Program-made: the position numbers and the translations under genes | NCBI RefSeq assembly: GCF_037024155.1 | Contig: NZ_JAYKTS010000007.1 | Span: 62,001-126,000, forward strand | DNA: 64,000 bases | Direction: 5' to 3' | DNA from: Bacillus sp. 2205SS5-2 | GTDB lineage: Bacteria > Bacillota > Bacilli > Bacillales > Bacillaceae_K | The notes under the pieces: generated by a model | The model's input: only the letters and a program-made list of their open reading frames with translations | Told to the model about the DNA's origin: nothing | The model's database searches: none | In this document: piece by piece, positions 16,411-26,880 of the stretch | How positions within the stretch are numbered: position 1 is the stretch's first letter | Layout of the letters: every line of letters starts with the position of its first letter

Positions 16411-17622
16411 ATGTTTAAAAAAATAATGAGATCCTATGACTACTCACTTGTGATCGTTTATGCCCTTCTTTGTATTTTTGGTGTGGTAATGGTTTACAGT
16501 GCAAGTATGGTCACTGCTGTCACGAAATATGAACTTCCTAGCAGCTTTTTTTACCAAAGACAGTTGCTGTTTGTCATTGTAGGGTTTTTGGCTTTTATCG
16601 TAGCCGCTATTTTCCCTTACAAAGCATTTAAGTTTAACAAAGTCCTGATACCGGTCCTATTGTTAACCGTCTTATCATTAGTGGCCGTACATTTTGTCGG
16701 CGACAACACTAATAATGCACAGAGTTGGATTTTGATAGGTTCTTTTAAGCTACAGCCTTCAGAATTTGCGAAACTTTCTATTATTATTTATCTATCTGTT
16801 GTTTATGCTAAAAAACAGAACTATATTAATGAGTTTAATAAAGGAGTAGCACCACCGATTGGGATTCTCATTTTTATTTGTACGCTCGTCTTTGTACAGC
16901 CTGACTTTGGTACAGCGGCAATTATATTTTCTATAGGGTGTTCTGTTATTTTAGTGTCAGGTGTAAATGGGAAATCTTTGATTAAACTGATTGTGTTAGC
17001 AATTCTTTTCGCTGTGGCATTTTCACCTATTATTCTATTGAAAAAAGATAGTATCGTTACAGAAGAACGATTAGGAAGAATAAGTGCGTTTGTAGATCCC
17101 TTTTTAGACCCAGAAGATAACGGCTATCAATTGATTAATTCCTATTTTGCGATTGGAAATGGTGGGGTCGAAGGAGTAGGTTTAGGAAAAAGTGTTCAAA
17201 AGCTTGGTTATCTACCTGAGCCACATACAGATTTTATTATGGCAATTATCTCAGAAGAACTCGGATTGTTTGGAGTAGCATTCGTTTTACTAGGGATTGG
17301 GTATATAGTGTTGAAAGGTATATACATAGGGTTTAGGAGTAAAGACCCGTTCGCAACTATGCTGGCCGTTGGTATTAGCTCAATGATTGGGATTCAAACC
17401 TTCATAAACCTAGGGGGGGTCTCTGGGCTGATTCCCATTACCGGTGTTCCGCTCCCTTTTATTAGTTACGGAGGCTCGTCCTTGCTCCTTCTCTCATTAT
17501 CAATGGGTCTATTAGTAAATGTGTCGATGTTTATCAAGTATGAAGAAAAATATAAACCAGTCAAATCTCAAGAGAAAACGGTACCGCAACCAAGTCTTGA
17601 ACGATTTACGCGTAATTCTTAA
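16411..17622 (+). CDS. ftsW: Cell-division peptidoglycan glycosyltransferase FtsW
   Basis: A SEDS-family membrane polymerase of septal peptidoglycan that works with a class B penicillin-binding protein (here PBP2B). The 403 residues show about ten membrane spans, the signature GDNTNNAQSWILIG in the first large loop, KLQPSEFAKLS, LGYLPEPHTDFIMAIISEELG and PFISYGGSS. Length equals B. subtilis FtsW (YlaO). SpoVE and RodA are paralogues; position next to pycA identifies FtsW. GAAAAGGGAATG precedes the ATG. It lies 58 bp before pycA. Confidence 0.94.
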   Translation: MFKKIMRSYDYSLVIVYALLCIFGVVMVYSASMVTAVTKYELPSSFFYQRQLLFVIVGFLAFIVAAIFPYKAFKFNKVLIPVLLLTVLSLVAVHFVGDNTNNAQSWILIGSFKLQPSEFAKLSIIIYLSVVYAKKQNYINEFNKGVAPPIGILIFICTLVFVQPDFGTAAIIFSIGCSVILVSGVNGKSLIKLIVLAILFAVAFSPIILLKKDSIVTEERLGRISAFVDPFLDPEDNGYQLINSYFAIGNGGVEGVGLGKSVQKLGYLPEPHTDFIMAIISEELGLFGVAFVLLGIGYIVLKGIYIGFRSKDPFATMLAVGISSMIGIQTFINLGGVSGLIPITGVPLPFISYGGSSLLLLSLSMGLLVNVSMFIKYEEKYKPVKSQEKTVPQPSLERFTRNS

Positions 17623-17680
17623 AAATCTAAATTGGAAGAATTGTATTTTCTTCAAGAACTTACACAGGGGAGAGGATTAA

Positions 17681-20600
17681 ATGAGTACATTCAAAAAAGT
17701 ATTAGTTGCTAACAGAGGTGAAATCGCTATTCGTGTCTTTCGGGCGTGTACCGAATTGAATTTACGAACGGTCGCCATTTATTCAAAAGAAGATTCAGGT
17801 TCTTTTCATCGATATAAAGCCGATGAAGCGTATCTAATCGGAGAAGGGAAAAAACCAATTGATGCATATTTAGACATCGAGGGTATTATCAGAATCGCCA
17901 AAAAGGCAGAAGTTGATGCGATTCATCCTGGTTACGGATTTCTATCTGAGAACATCCTATTTGCAAGAAGATGTGAAGAAGAGGGAATCACTTTTATTGG
18001 CCCTACGAGTCAGCATTTGGATATGTTCGGAGATAAGGTGAAAGCCCGTAAACAAGCGGAGTTGGCAGAAATTCCTATTATTCCAGGAACAGGAGGACCG
18101 ATTAAAGGTTTAGAGGATGTCGTTTCATTTGGAAAAGAACACGGATATCCAATTATCATTAAAGCAAATCTTGGCGGTGGTGGCCGAGGGATGAGAATTG
18201 TTGAGAGTCTGGAGCAAGTACGTGAATCATATGATCGAGCCAAATCAGAAGCTAAAGCGGCATTTGGAAGTGATGAAGTTTACGTTGAAAAGTTCATACA
18301 AAACCCTAAGCACATCGAAGTTCAAATCATTGGAGATATGGAACAAAACCTTATCCATCTATATGAGCGAGATTGTTCCGTTCAGCGCCGCCATCAAAAG
18401 GTCGTGGAGGTTGCTCCTAGTGTAAGTCTTCCTGTCGAATTACGTGAACGAATTTGTGAAGCTGCTGTTAAACTCATGAAGAATGTAGATTATTTAAATG
18501 CAGGAACCGTTGAGTTTTTAGTATCAAACAATGAATTTTATTTTATTGAAGTCAATCCACGGGTTCAAGTAGAGCATACGATAACTGAAATGATTACTGG
18601 AGTCGATATTGTCCAAACGCAGATTTTAGTTGCACAAGGATACTCTTTACACGGAAAGGAAGTAGGTATCCCCCATCAAAAGGACATATCGACACATGGC
18701 TTTGCAATTCAGTCACGTGTGACTACAGAAGATCCACTCAACAATTTCATGCCAGATTCTGGAAAAATTATGGTATATCGATCAGGAGGAGGGTTTGGTG
18801 TTCGGCTTGACGCAGGAAATGGATTTCAAGGAGCGGTGATAACACCTTTCTATGATTCCCTTCTTGTAAAAGTGTCGACGTGGGCCCTAACCTTTGAACA
18901 AGCATCATCAAAAATGGTACGTAATTTACAAGAGTTTAGAATACGGGGAATAAAAACTAATATTCCATTTTTAGAAAATGTCGTGAAACATGAGAATTTT
19001 CGAACGGGAAATTACGATACATCCTTTATAGATGACACACCTGAATTATTTATCTTTGCTAAACGTAAAGACCGCGGAACGAAGATGCTAAATTATATTG
19101 CAAATGTAACAGTTAATGGGTTCCCAGGAATTGAAAAACAAAAAAAACCGGTATTTACTAAACCAAGAATACCTACTATTCCTGCAGGTAAAACAATCAC
19201 GAAAGGTACGAAGCAAATCCTGGATGAACAAGGTCCTGATGGATTAATGAACTGGGTTAGAAATCAAGAATCCGTGCTATTAACGGATACGACGTTTCGG
19301 GATGCTCATCAATCGTTATTGGCTACTCGAGTACGAACTAGTGATTTAACTCATATTGCGAATGAAACTTCTCATTTATTGCCGAATCTCTTCTCAATGG
19401 AAATGTGGGGGGGAGCGACCTTTGATGTTGCTTATCGTTTTTTAAAAGAAGACCCATGGATGCGGTTGTTAACCCTTCGCGAACAAGTACCAAATGTTCT
19501 TTTTCAGATGCTCCTTCGTGCTTCTAATGCTGTTGGGTATAAAAATTATCCTGATAACGTCATTCGTGAATTTGTGGAAAAATCCTCTCTTGCAGGAATT
19601 GATGTATTCCGAGTGTTTGATAGTCTAAACTGGGTTAAAGGGATGGAAGTAGCGATCGATGCAGTTCGTCAATCAGGAAAGGTTGCAGAAGCAGCGATTT
19701 GTTACACAGGAGATATACTCGATCCTACCCGGTCAAAATACGATATTCAATATTATAAGCATTTAGCAAAAGAGTTAGAAAATCAAGGCGCACATATGTT
19801 AGCTATTAAAGATATGGCGGGATTATTAAAGCCAGAGGCAGCATATCGATTGGTAACTGAATTGAAAGAAACCGTCACATTACCTATTCACTTACACACG
19901 CATGATACGAGCGGAAATGGAATTTATATGTACTCAAAAGCGATTGAAGCAGGCGTAGATGTCGTAGATACAGCGCTTAGTACGATGGCAGGATTGACTT
20001 CTCAACCTAGTACAAACACTCTTTATTATGGACTGAAAGGTTCTAATAGGGCACCTCAGGTAGATATTCAGTCACTCGAAAGTCTTTCTTACTATTGGGA
20101 GGATGTTCGGAAATATTATAAAGATTTTGAAAGTGGTATGATGTCTCCTCATACGGAAGTGTATGAGCATGAAATGCCTGGTGGTCAATATAGTAACCTC
20201 CAACAGCAGGCAAAAGCTGTTGGACTGGGTGATCGTTGGGAAGAGGTAAAGGGGATGTATGCTCGTGTCAACCACTTGTTTGGAGATATTGTGAAAGTAA
20301 CTCCTTCCTCAAAAGTAGTAGGAGACATGGCACTTTTTATGGTTCAAAATGATTTAAGTGAGAATGATGTGCTTGAGAAAGGTGAAAAAATCAATTTCCC
20401 GGACTCTGTTGTTGAACTGTTTGAAGGATACTTAGGACAACCATATGAAGGTTTTCCAGAGGAATTACAAAAAGTCATCCTAAAAGGAAAGGAACCAATA
20501 ACGGTTCGTCCAGGAGAGCTGCTGGAAGATGTTGATTTTTCAGCTATTAAAGAGAAGCTCTTCCATGATCTTCAACGCCAAGTAACAAGTTTTGATGCCT

Positions 20601-21121
20601 TAGCCTATTCATTGTACCCAAAGGTATTTATGGACTACTGTCAAACAGTTGACCAATTCGGAGATGTGTCGGTCTTGGATACACCAACCTTTTTGTACGG
20701 AATGAAGTTAGGTGAAGAAATAGAAATAGAAATTGAAACGGGTAAGACGTTGATTGTCAAGTTAGTTTCAATTGGACAACCACTTGCAGATGGTACTAGA
20801 GTGGTTTATTTTGAACTAAATGGGCAGTCCCGAGAGATCATCATAAAAGATGAAAGTGTAAAAACAACAGCTGTTTCAAAATTAAAAGCAAATCCAAAAA
20901 ATGAAAATCATATTGGAGCCACCATGCCGGGAACAGTCATTAAAGTGATTGTGGAAAAAGGAGATGAGGTAGACAAAGGAGAACATTTAGTTATTACTGA
21001 AGCCATGAAAATGGAAACAACAGTTCAAGCTCCTTTCAGAGGGAAGGTTCGTGACGTGTTTGTGAAAAGTGGAGATGCAATTTCACCAGGAGACCTTCTG
21101 ATTGAAATTGAAAAAGCATAA
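17681..21121 (+). CDS. pycA: Pyruvate carboxylase
   Basis: A biotin-dependent anaplerotic enzyme that carboxylates pyruvate to oxaloacetate; 1146 residues, full length. The order is: biotin carboxylase domain with the ATP-grasp loop ANLGGGGRGMR (about 168-178); carboxyltransferase TIM barrel starting LTDTTFRDAHQSLLATR; PC tetramerisation region; and the C-terminal biotinyl domain with EAMKMET, biotin on Lys1110. GGGAGAGG precedes the ATG. Downstream is a strong terminator whose T-run is the target site of a small transposable element. Beyond the separate acyl-CoA carboxylase at 50.5 kb, no regulator is visible. Confidence 0.97.
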   Translation: MSTFKKVLVANRGEIAIRVFRACTELNLRTVAIYSKEDSGSFHRYKADEAYLIGEGKKPIDAYLDIEGIIRIAKKAEVDAIHPGYGFLSENILFARRCEEEGITFIGPTSQHLDMFGDKVKARKQAELAEIPIIPGTGGPIKGLEDVVSFGKEHGYPIIIKANLGGGGRGMRIVESLEQVRESYDRAKSEAKAAFGSDEVYVEKFIQNPKHIEVQIIGDMEQNLIHLYERDCSVQRRHQKVVEVAPSVSLPVELRERICEAAVKLMKNVDYLNAGTVEFLVSNNEFYFIEVNPRVQVEHTITEMITGVDIVQTQILVAQGYSLHGKEVGIPHQKDISTHGFAIQSRVTTEDPLNNFMPDSGKIMVYRSGGGFGVRLDAGNGFQGAVITPFYDSLLVKVSTWALTFEQASSKMVRNLQEFRIRGIKTNIPFLENVVKHENFRTGNYDTSFIDDTPELFIFAKRKDRGTKMLNYIANVTVNGFPGIEKQKKPVFTKPRIPTIPAGKTITKGTKQILDEQGPDGLMNWVRNQESVLLTDTTFRDAHQSLLATRVRTSDLTHIANETSHLLPNLFSMEMWGGATFDVAYRFLKEDPWMRLLTLREQVPNVLFQMLLRASNAVGYKNYPDNVIREFVEKSSLAGIDVFRVFDSLNWVKGMEVAIDAVRQSGKVAEAAICYTGDILDPTRSKYDIQYYKHLAKELENQGAHMLAIKDMAGLLKPEAAYRLVTELKETVTLPIHLHTHDTSGNGIYMYSKAIEAGVDVVDTALSTMAGLTSQPSTNTLYYGLKGSNRAPQVDIQSLESLSYYWEDVRKYYKDFESGMMSPHTEVYEHEMPGGQYSNLQQQAKAVGLGDRWEEVKGMYARVNHLFGDIVKVTPSSKVVGDMALFMVQNDLSENDVLEKGEKINFPDSVVELFEGYLGQPYEGFPEELQKVILKGKEPITVRPGELLEDVDFSAIKEKLFHDLQRQVTSFDALAYSLYPKVFMDYCQTVDQFGDVSVLDTPTFLYGMKLGEEIEIEIETGKTLIVKLVSIGQPLADGTRVVYFELNGQSREIIIKDESVKTTAVSKLKANPKNENHIGATMPGTVIKVIVEKGDEVDKGEHLVITEAMKMETTVQAPFRGKVRDVFVKSGDAISPGDLLIEIEKA

Positions 21122-21122
21122 G

Positions 21123-21161
21123 AAAAAAGGACCCTTATTATATTAATAAGGGTCCTTTTTT
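21123..21161 (+). terminator. pycA terminator
   Basis: An 18-bp near-perfect stem AAGGACCCTTATTA / TAATAAGGGTCCTT followed by T6. The T-run is part of a duplicated CCTTTTTT target site. Confidence 0.92.
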
Positions 21162-21391
21162 GCTTCTTCGCTATTTAGTATTTAGTTCAAACAACTATGT
21201 AGGTTTCAGAACTCAATCAATTATTCTTGTAACAGGTGGTGAATGCTGAGCGAGCAATTGAACTCATTCCCTTGTCCGGTTTGGTTTTTCGCTTGTTTTA
21301 ATCAATATGTAGAATCCTGACATTAAGCTAAAATGGTAGCATCAATTGAACCCTAGAAAATTGTCTTGTCAACACTAAATAGCGAAGAGCC
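21162..21391 (+). repeat. Second MITE-like element (230 bp) in the pycA terminator
   Basis: Ends GCTTCTTCGCTATTTAGT and (reverse complement) GGCTCTTCGCTATTTAGTG form terminal inverted repeats with 14 identical bases. The direct repeat CCTTTTTT flanks it on both sides (21154-21161 and 21392-21399). There is no coding capacity. The GGCTCTTCG end and 8-bp duplication recall ISL3-type ends; that assignment is an inference. Confidence 0.75.
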
Positions 21392-21496
21392 CCTTTTTTC
21401 TTATGCTTTTTTTCATGATAAGGCATAACTGTGACTTCGAGCCGATAGTGTCTAGTAAGACAATTGCTTAATGAACAAGTCGTACCTCCTTACTAT

Positions 21497-21529
21497 TAAA
21501 AAAACACGTGGAATTTATTCCTCGTGTTT
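21497..21529 (-). terminator. ctaA terminator
   Basis: Stem AAACACG-GGAA / TTCC-CGTGTTT followed on the minus strand by eight T. It lies just past the ctaA stop codon. Confidence 0.85.
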
Positions 21530-21536
21530 GAAAAAA

Positions 21537-22439
21537 TTATGAGCTTTTACTTCGTGATGCCAGTAAAATAAAGTAACACAGTAGCCCAAATAACAATGAA
21601 ATAAATAATGCGTGCGCAAGAGCAATTGGGAGTAATAGTTTCGTTAATACAACGAGCACACCAGCTATAGCTTGGAGTGACACTAGAATAAATGCGATGA
21701 TCCAACCCCAATAAATTACTTTTTGGTTTTTATATTGTTTGATTGCGACAATCATGATATATAAAATCCAAAGAAAAATCAGACTTGCTGCTGTTCTATG
21801 CCCCATCTGTACCCACTCATACATATTAGATGGAAATGAAGGCGAGGTATTATCACATAATGGGACATCGGGACAAACGAGACTAGACTTAGTGTGTCTA
21901 ACTAGAGCGCCTGTATACACTACTAAATACGTGTATATAGTGAGAGCAAAAATATGAAATTTCATTTTTTTATCGATCACTAATTTGTGAGCATCGAATT
22001 TTTGATCCACTTCAAAAATAAGAAGGGTTAATAATAGTACCGCAGCAAATGAAATTAGTGAAATACCAAAGTGAAGAGCAAGCACAAAGTCATTTTGCCC
22101 CCACATAACCGCAGCTGCACCAATTAATCCTTGAAGCAAAAGGAATGAAAATGAGAGAATAGAAAGAAATTTCGTTTCTCTTTTATATCCAATCGAACGC
22201 CAAGAAAAGACAGATAGTGCTAACACTAGAAGTCCTACGCCGCCGGATACTACACGATGAGCTAACTCGATGATGGTTTCAATTGGGATCTCTTCTGGTA
22301 TAATCTGTCCATGACATAACGGCCATGATTTTCCACACCCCATTCCAGAATCCGTTTTGGTTACCAAAGCACCCCCAAGAAGCACGAATAGCATACCAAC
22401 AGTTGTAATGACAGAAAGCCATTTGATACGTTTATTCAA
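21537..22439 (-). CDS. ctaA: Heme A synthase CtaA
   Basis: A membrane enzyme that oxidises the C8 methyl of heme O to give heme A for the caa3/aa3 oxidases. The 300 residues form eight membrane helices in two repeated halves. Heme-ligand histidines are visible at H61, H123, H214 and H276. The extracellular cysteine pairs are C35/C42 (GCGKSWPLC) and C189/C195 (VCPDVPLC). The start is TTG at 22439 with AGGTGA ten bases upstream. It is divergent from ctaB, as in B. subtilis, so both heme-modifying enzymes flank one control region. Confidence 0.95.
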   Translation of the reverse strand: MNKRIKWLSVITTVGMLFVLLGGALVTKTDSGMGCGKSWPLCHGQIIPEEIPIETIIELAHRVVSGGVGLLVLALSVFSWRSIGYKRETKFLSILSFSFLLLQGLIGAAAVMWGQNDFVLALHFGISLISFAAVLLLTLLIFEVDQKFDAHKLVIDKKMKFHIFALTIYTYLVVYTGALVRHTKSSLVCPDVPLCDNTSPSFPSNMYEWVQMGHRTAASLIFLWILYIMIVAIKQYKNQKVIYWGWIIAFILVSLQAIAGVLVVLTKLLLPIALAHALFISLLFGLLCYFILLASRSKSS

Positions 22440-22893
22440 ATAGAGTCACCTACTTATAATTGAGTTTGAAAAATAGTTTGCTAGAAAAATAAAATGTCGC
22501 TTTTAAGATGATACCTAATCTACATAAGAAACACAACCAATAAAATGTGACAGTTGTCAAAAAAACATTGCCAAGGCAACTACTCAAAAGAGATGATAAA
22601 ACTAGAAATCGTTCAGCACTCCTATTTTTTGTAAGCGTTTTAATAGAACGTATGTTAAAATGAGGATTGTAATTTATATAAAACCCTCTATAATATATCG
22701 AAGACACAGTTTCGCCATAATTATTTCATCATCTCTTCACAAATAAATCTTTATATATGGTTTAATAAGTTCACAATGGTGGATTGTGCACTATTTATTA
22801 AGTGTACTTTTTGGAATTTAGCGTTCTTCCTAGAAAAGAATGCTATAATCCATTATAGTATAGGTAGAATGCCTAAAGGAGAGGGGGGAGAAA
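22440..22893. other. Divergent ctaA/ctaB control region
   Basis: About 450 bp without a supported gene. It must hold the promoters of ctaA and the ctaBCDEFG operon. TTGTAAGCGTTTTA near 22627 resembles a cre site but lacks the final C of the consensus. I could not place ResD sites with confidence. Confidence 0.5.
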
Positions 22894-23811
22894 ATGTCAA
22901 ACAGCCGTTTTGTGACAACTTCCATACAGGAAACAGATATACCTCATTCAAGTGCTTGGCAGGATTTTTTAGCACTCATCAAAATAGGAATTGTTAACTC
23001 CAATTTGATAACCACTTTTACAGGACTATGGTTAGCTCTCCATTTTTCAGGAGCTCACTTCTTAGAGTCACTAGATATCATGTTTCTTACATTGATAGGT
23101 TCTTCCTTCATCGTAGCGGGTTCATGTAGTATTAATAACTATTATGACCGAGATATTGATCACTTAATGGAAAGAACAAAGGAAAGACCAACTGTAACTG
23201 GGAAAGTTAGTGCTGGGAAGGTTTTGACCCTTGGATTCGCTTTGATTATTATTGGATCAGTTCTTTTGTTTATGACAACAATTATGGCAGGTATCATAGG
23301 ATTAATTGGTGTTTTCAGCTATGTTGTTTTATATACTATGTGGACAAAAAGACAGTATGTGAGTAATACAATAGTTGGCAGTGTGTCTGGAGCAGTTCCT
23401 CCATTAATTGGTTGGGCGGCTGTAGATGGAAATTTAGATATTATGGCTTGGGTGTTGTTTTTAATCATGTTTATTTGGCAACCACCTCATTTTTACGCGA
23501 TTGCGATGAAGCGTTGTGAGGAGTATAGAAAAGCCAAAATACCAATGCTTCCAGTCATTAAAGGGTTTGCAGTAACGAAGAGACATATCGTGTTATGGGT
23601 ACTCGCTCTGCTACCGTTACCATTTTTTCTATTAGATCTCGGTGTTGTTTTTGTCACATTAACCACCGTTTTAAATATTGGATGGCTAATAATTGCCTTA
23701 ATGGGGTACAAAATGAATGATGACATTAAGTGGGCAAGAATCAATTTTGTTTATTCATTAAATTATTTAACAATTGTTTTTGTTTCCATGGTCATCGTAA
23801 CCGTTATTTAA
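22894..23811 (+). CDS. ctaB: Protoheme IX farnesyltransferase (heme O synthase)
   Basis: A UbiA-family polyprenyltransferase that adds farnesyl diphosphate to heme B to give heme O, the substrate of CtaA. The 305 residues have about nine membrane helices. The first Asp-rich motif, NNYYDRDID (81-89), is followed by [12 protein letters not shown], and YTMWTKR and a second loop follow in the middle. GGAGAGGGGGG lies before the ATG. It is the first gene of the cta oxidase operon, 95 bp before ctaC. Confidence 0.95.
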   Translation: MSNSRFVTTSIQETDIPHSSAWQDFLALIKIGIVNSNLITTFTGLWLALHFSGAHFLESLDIMFLTLIGSSFIVAGSCSINNYYDRDIDHLMERTKERPTVTGKVSAGKVLTLGFALIIIGSVLLFMTTIMAGIIGLIGVFSYVVLYTMWTKRQYVSNTIVGSVSGAVPPLIGWAAVDGNLDIMAWVLFLIMFIWQPPHFYAIAMKRCEEYRKAKIPMLPVIKGFAVTKRHIVLWVLALLPLPFFLLDLGVVFVTLTTVLNIGWLIIALMGYKMNDDIKWARINFVYSLNYLTIVFVSMVIVTVI

Positions 23812-23906
23812 ATAAGGGAATTCTTTCTACCAAGAAATCCATATACATTCTTTCAGTCCTTGTTAACCAAACAGAACACATTACGAAAGAGGGGTTTGAT
23901 TAAGCT

Positions 23907-24977
23907 ATGAAAGCAAGGCTACCAAAATGGCGTTTAATGGCAATGTTAACGACATTATCGCTACTTTTATCAGGCTGTGGTGAACCATTTCTATCCACAT
24001 TACAGCCCGCTGGTGAAGTTGCTCAAACACAATATGATTTAATGGTTTTGAGCACACTCATTATGGTTGGCGTTATTGTAGTTGTTACTATCATCTATGC
24101 AATTGCAATTATCCGTTTCCGTCGTAAAAAAGGGGACGAAAACAAAATTCCTAAGCAAGTAGAGGGAAGTCACACTTTAGAGTTAGTGTGGACGATTATT
24201 CCAATCATTCTACTACTTATTCTTGCAGTTCCAACAGTTGCAGCAACATTTAAACTTGCTGATACTTCAGGCATTGACGCTGTTGATGAAGAAGGTAATA
24301 AAGAAGCACTAGTAGTAAATGTGCGTGCTAATCTTTATTGGTGGGAATTTGAATACCCAGATTTAGGAATAGTGACAGCGCAAGATTTAATCGTTCCAAC
24401 AGATGAAAAAGTCTATTTCAACATTGAAGCATCGGATGTAAAGCACTCCTTCTGGATTCCGGCTGCAGGTGGAAAAATTGATGCAAATGTGGACGGTGTC
24501 AACACGTTCTATCTAGAATTTGATGATGCAAAAGCGAATGAAGCTGGAAACCTTTTCTACGGAAAATGTACTGAGCTTTGTGGACCATCACATGCCATCA
24601 TGGACTTTAAAGTGAAAGCACTGGATCGCACAGAGTTTAATGAGTGGACGACAGCGATGCAAAATTCGGAAGAAACCGTACCAACTTCAAAAGTTGCACA
24701 ACAAGGACAAGAAATCTTCCAAAATAATTGCTTAGGATGTCATGCTACCTCATCTACTGCGGGTGCTGGAGCTGTTGGACCAAACTTAGCGAACTTTGGA
24801 GAACGTACTCAAATTGCAGGTTGGTTAGATCATGATAAAGAAACGCTAAAAGACTGGATTAAAAATCCACAAACACTAAAACCAGGAAACAAGATGCCTG
24901 GATTTGAAAAAACATTAAATGATCAAGAATTAGAAGCTCTTTCAGAATATTTAATGGGCTTAAAAGTTTTAGATTAA
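23907..24977 (+). CDS. ctaC: caa3 oxidase subunit II with fused cytochrome c
   Basis: A lipoprotein subunit that takes electrons from cytochrome c to the CuA centre. The 356 residues are: signal with lipobox LLSGC (Cys24), two membrane helices (about 46-69 and 93-112), the CuA cupredoxin domain with H180, C221, C225, H229 and M232 (CTELCGPSHAIM), then a C-terminal cytochrome c domain with CLGCH (275-279) and axial M330. The fused cytochrome c is the mark of caa3-type oxidases. Following ctaD starts 28 bp after the stop codon. Confidence 0.96.
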   Translation: MKARLPKWRLMAMLTTLSLLLSGCGEPFLSTLQPAGEVAQTQYDLMVLSTLIMVGVIVVVTIIYAIAIIRFRRKKGDENKIPKQVEGSHTLELVWTIIPIILLLILAVPTVAATFKLADTSGIDAVDEEGNKEALVVNVRANLYWWEFEYPDLGIVTAQDLIVPTDEKVYFNIEASDVKHSFWIPAAGGKIDANVDGVNTFYLEFDDAKANEAGNLFYGKCTELCGPSHAIMDFKVKALDRTEFNEWTTAMQNSEETVPTSKVAQQGQEIFQNNCLGCHATSSTAGAGAVGPNLANFGERTQIAGWLDHDKETLKDWIKNPQTLKPGNKMPGFEKTLNDQELEALSEYLMGLKVLD

Positions 24978-25005
24978 TCAAGGTAGTGAAAAGGGAGGTA
25001 AAATT

Positions 25006-26880
25006 GTGAGTAGCTATGCACAGAAAAAAGGCTTCCTTGGTACCATTTGGGAATTCCTGACGACGGTTGACCATAAGAAAATTGCGATTTTGTATCTAAT
25101 TGCAGGTGGATTCTTCTTCGTCGTAGGTGGTATCGAAGCTCTTATTATTCGCATCCAGCTTGCTGTTCCTAACAGTGATTTTATAAGTGCGAATCTTTAC
25201 AATGAAATCTTAACAATGCATGGAACAACGATGATTTTCTTAGCCGCCATGCCTCTTGTATTTGCGTTTATGAATGCCGTTACTCCTTTGCAAATTGGGG
25301 CACGTGACGTTGCATTTCCATTCTTAAATGCACTAGGTTTTTGGCTGTTCTTCTTCGGAGGAGTGTTTTTAAATATGTCTTGGTTCCTGGGCGGGGCTCC
25401 TGATGCGGGTTGGACATCTTATGCATCACTTTCGCTTGCTTCTCCAGGTCATGGAATCGATTTTTATGTTTTAGGATTACAAATATCTGGGGCAGGTACT
25501 TTGATAGGGGGAATCAACTTCCTCGTAACAATTATTAATATGCGTGCACCTGGGATGACGTATATGCGTATGCCGTTGTTTTCTTGGACAACTTTTGTCA
25601 CATCTGCGTTAATTTTATTTGCATTTCCGCCGCTAACAGTCGGATTATTTCTTTTAATCTTTGACCGGATGTTTGGGTCGAATTTCTTTGTTGTGAACGC
25701 AGGAGGGAACACGATTATTTGGGAGCATTTCTTCTGGATATTTGGTCACCCTGAAGTATACATCCTTGTATTACCTGCTTTCGGGATATTTTCAGAAATC
25801 ATCCCAGTGTTTTCTAAAAAACGCCTATTTGGTTATTCTTCCATGGTTTTTGCTACAGTTTTGATTGGTTTCTTAGGTTTCATGGTATGGGCTCATCATA
25901 TGTTTACAGTGGGGCTTGGTCCAATCGCAAATGCAATTTTCGCGGTGGCGACTATGGCGATTGCCGTACCTACAGGGATTAAAATCTTTAACTGGCTATT
26001 GACAATGTGGGGAGGAAGTATTTCTTTCACAACACCTATGCTTTATGCAGTGGCCTTTATACCGTCATTCGTAGCTGGTGGAGTTACAGGAATCATGCTA
26101 TCTGTTGCAGCAGCTGATTATCAATATCATGATACGTATTTCGTTGTTGCGCATTTCCACTATGTAATCGTTGGGGGAGTAGTATTTGCTTTACTAGGAG
26201 GCGCCCATTTTTACTGGCCGAAAATGTTTGGAACTATGTTAAACGAACTTCTTGGGAAGATTTCTTTCTGGTTGTTCTTTATTGGTTTCCATTTCACATT
26301 CTTCATCCAACATTTCTTAGGTTTAATGGGAATGCCGCGTCGTATTTGGAAATTTTTACCTGGACAAGGATTGGATTTTGGAAATTTAATTAGTTCAATT
26401 GGTGCAGGGTTTATGGGCGTTGCCGTCATTATCTTGTTAGTCAACGTTATCATGACTTCTGTTAAGAATGAAAAAGTTGGCAATGATCCATGGGGAGATG
26501 GTCGTACAATTGAATGGGCGATCCCATCGCCACCACCATTTTATAACTTCAAGCAACTCCCATTAATTCGTGGTCTTGACGCTTGGTGGATTGAAAAAAT
26601 GGATGGAAAAACGGAATTAACACCTGCAGAACCAATTGGTGATATTCATATGCCAAATAACTCGTTTTTACCGTTTGTCATTTCTTTTGGCTTATTCGTC
26701 GCTGCATTTGGTGCAATGTATCAAGTGGATGATAAAGTTTGGGCGATTCCGGTTCTTATTATCGGCATGCTCATTACTCTTGGAGCAATGTTTGTTCGCT
26801 CTATTAAAGATGATCATGGCTATCATATTCATAAAGAAGATTTGTTAGATGATACTAATGACAAGGGAGGTAAGGCATAA
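25006..26880 (+). CDS. ctaD: caa3 oxidase subunit I
   Basis: The catalytic subunit (624 residues) of the heme-copper oxidase that reduces oxygen to water and pumps protons. Heme a and a3/CuB ligands appear in MHGTTMIF (first helix His), WEHFFWIFGHPEVYILVLP (CuB His and the Tyr cross-link), WAHHMFTVG (two CuB His) and VAHFHYVIVG (heme His pair). About 14 membrane helices are predicted, the extended caa3 form. The start is GTG at 25006 with GGGAGGT eight bases upstream. Its stop codon overlaps the ctaE start (TAATG), a sign of translational coupling. Confidence 0.97.
   Translation: MSSYAQKKGFLGTIWEFLTTVDHKKIAILYLIAGGFFFVVGGIEALIIRIQLAVPNSDFISANLYNEILTMHGTTMIFLAAMPLVFAFMNAVTPLQIGARDVAFPFLNALGFWLFFFGGVFLNMSWFLGGAPDAGWTSYASLSLASPGHGIDFYVLGLQISGAGTLIGGINFLVTIINMRAPGMTYMRMPLFSWTTFVTSALILFAFPPLTVGLFLLIFDRMFGSNFFVVNAGGNTIIWEHFFWIFGHPEVYILVLPAFGIFSEIIPVFSKKRLFGYSSMVFATVLIGFLGFMVWAHHMFTVGLGPIANAIFAVATMAIAVPTGIKIFNWLLTMWGGSISFTTPMLYAVAFIPSFVAGGVTGIMLSVAAADYQYHDTYFVVAHFHYVIVGGVVFALLGGAHFYWPKMFGTMLNELLGKISFWLFFIGFHFTFFIQHFLGLMGMPRRIWKFLPGQGLDFGNLISSIGAGFMGVAVIILLVNVIMTSVKNEKVGNDPWGDGRTIEWAIPSPPPFYNFKQLPLIRGLDAWWIEKMDGKTELTPAEPIGDIHMPNNSFLPFVISFGLFVAAFGAMYQVDDKVWAIPVLIIGMLITLGAMFVRSIKDDHGYHIHKEDLLDDTNDKGGKA

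Noticed and set aside
21450-21490. TAAGGAGGTACGACTTG on the minus strand past ctaA suggested a gene start.
   Set aside because: The frame ends after eight codons and lies beyond the ctaA terminator.
22627-22641. TTGTAAGCGTTTTA as a cre site in the ctaA/ctaB control region.
   Set aside because: It lacks the conserved final C/A of the cre consensus; one mismatch in an AT-rich region is weak evidence.
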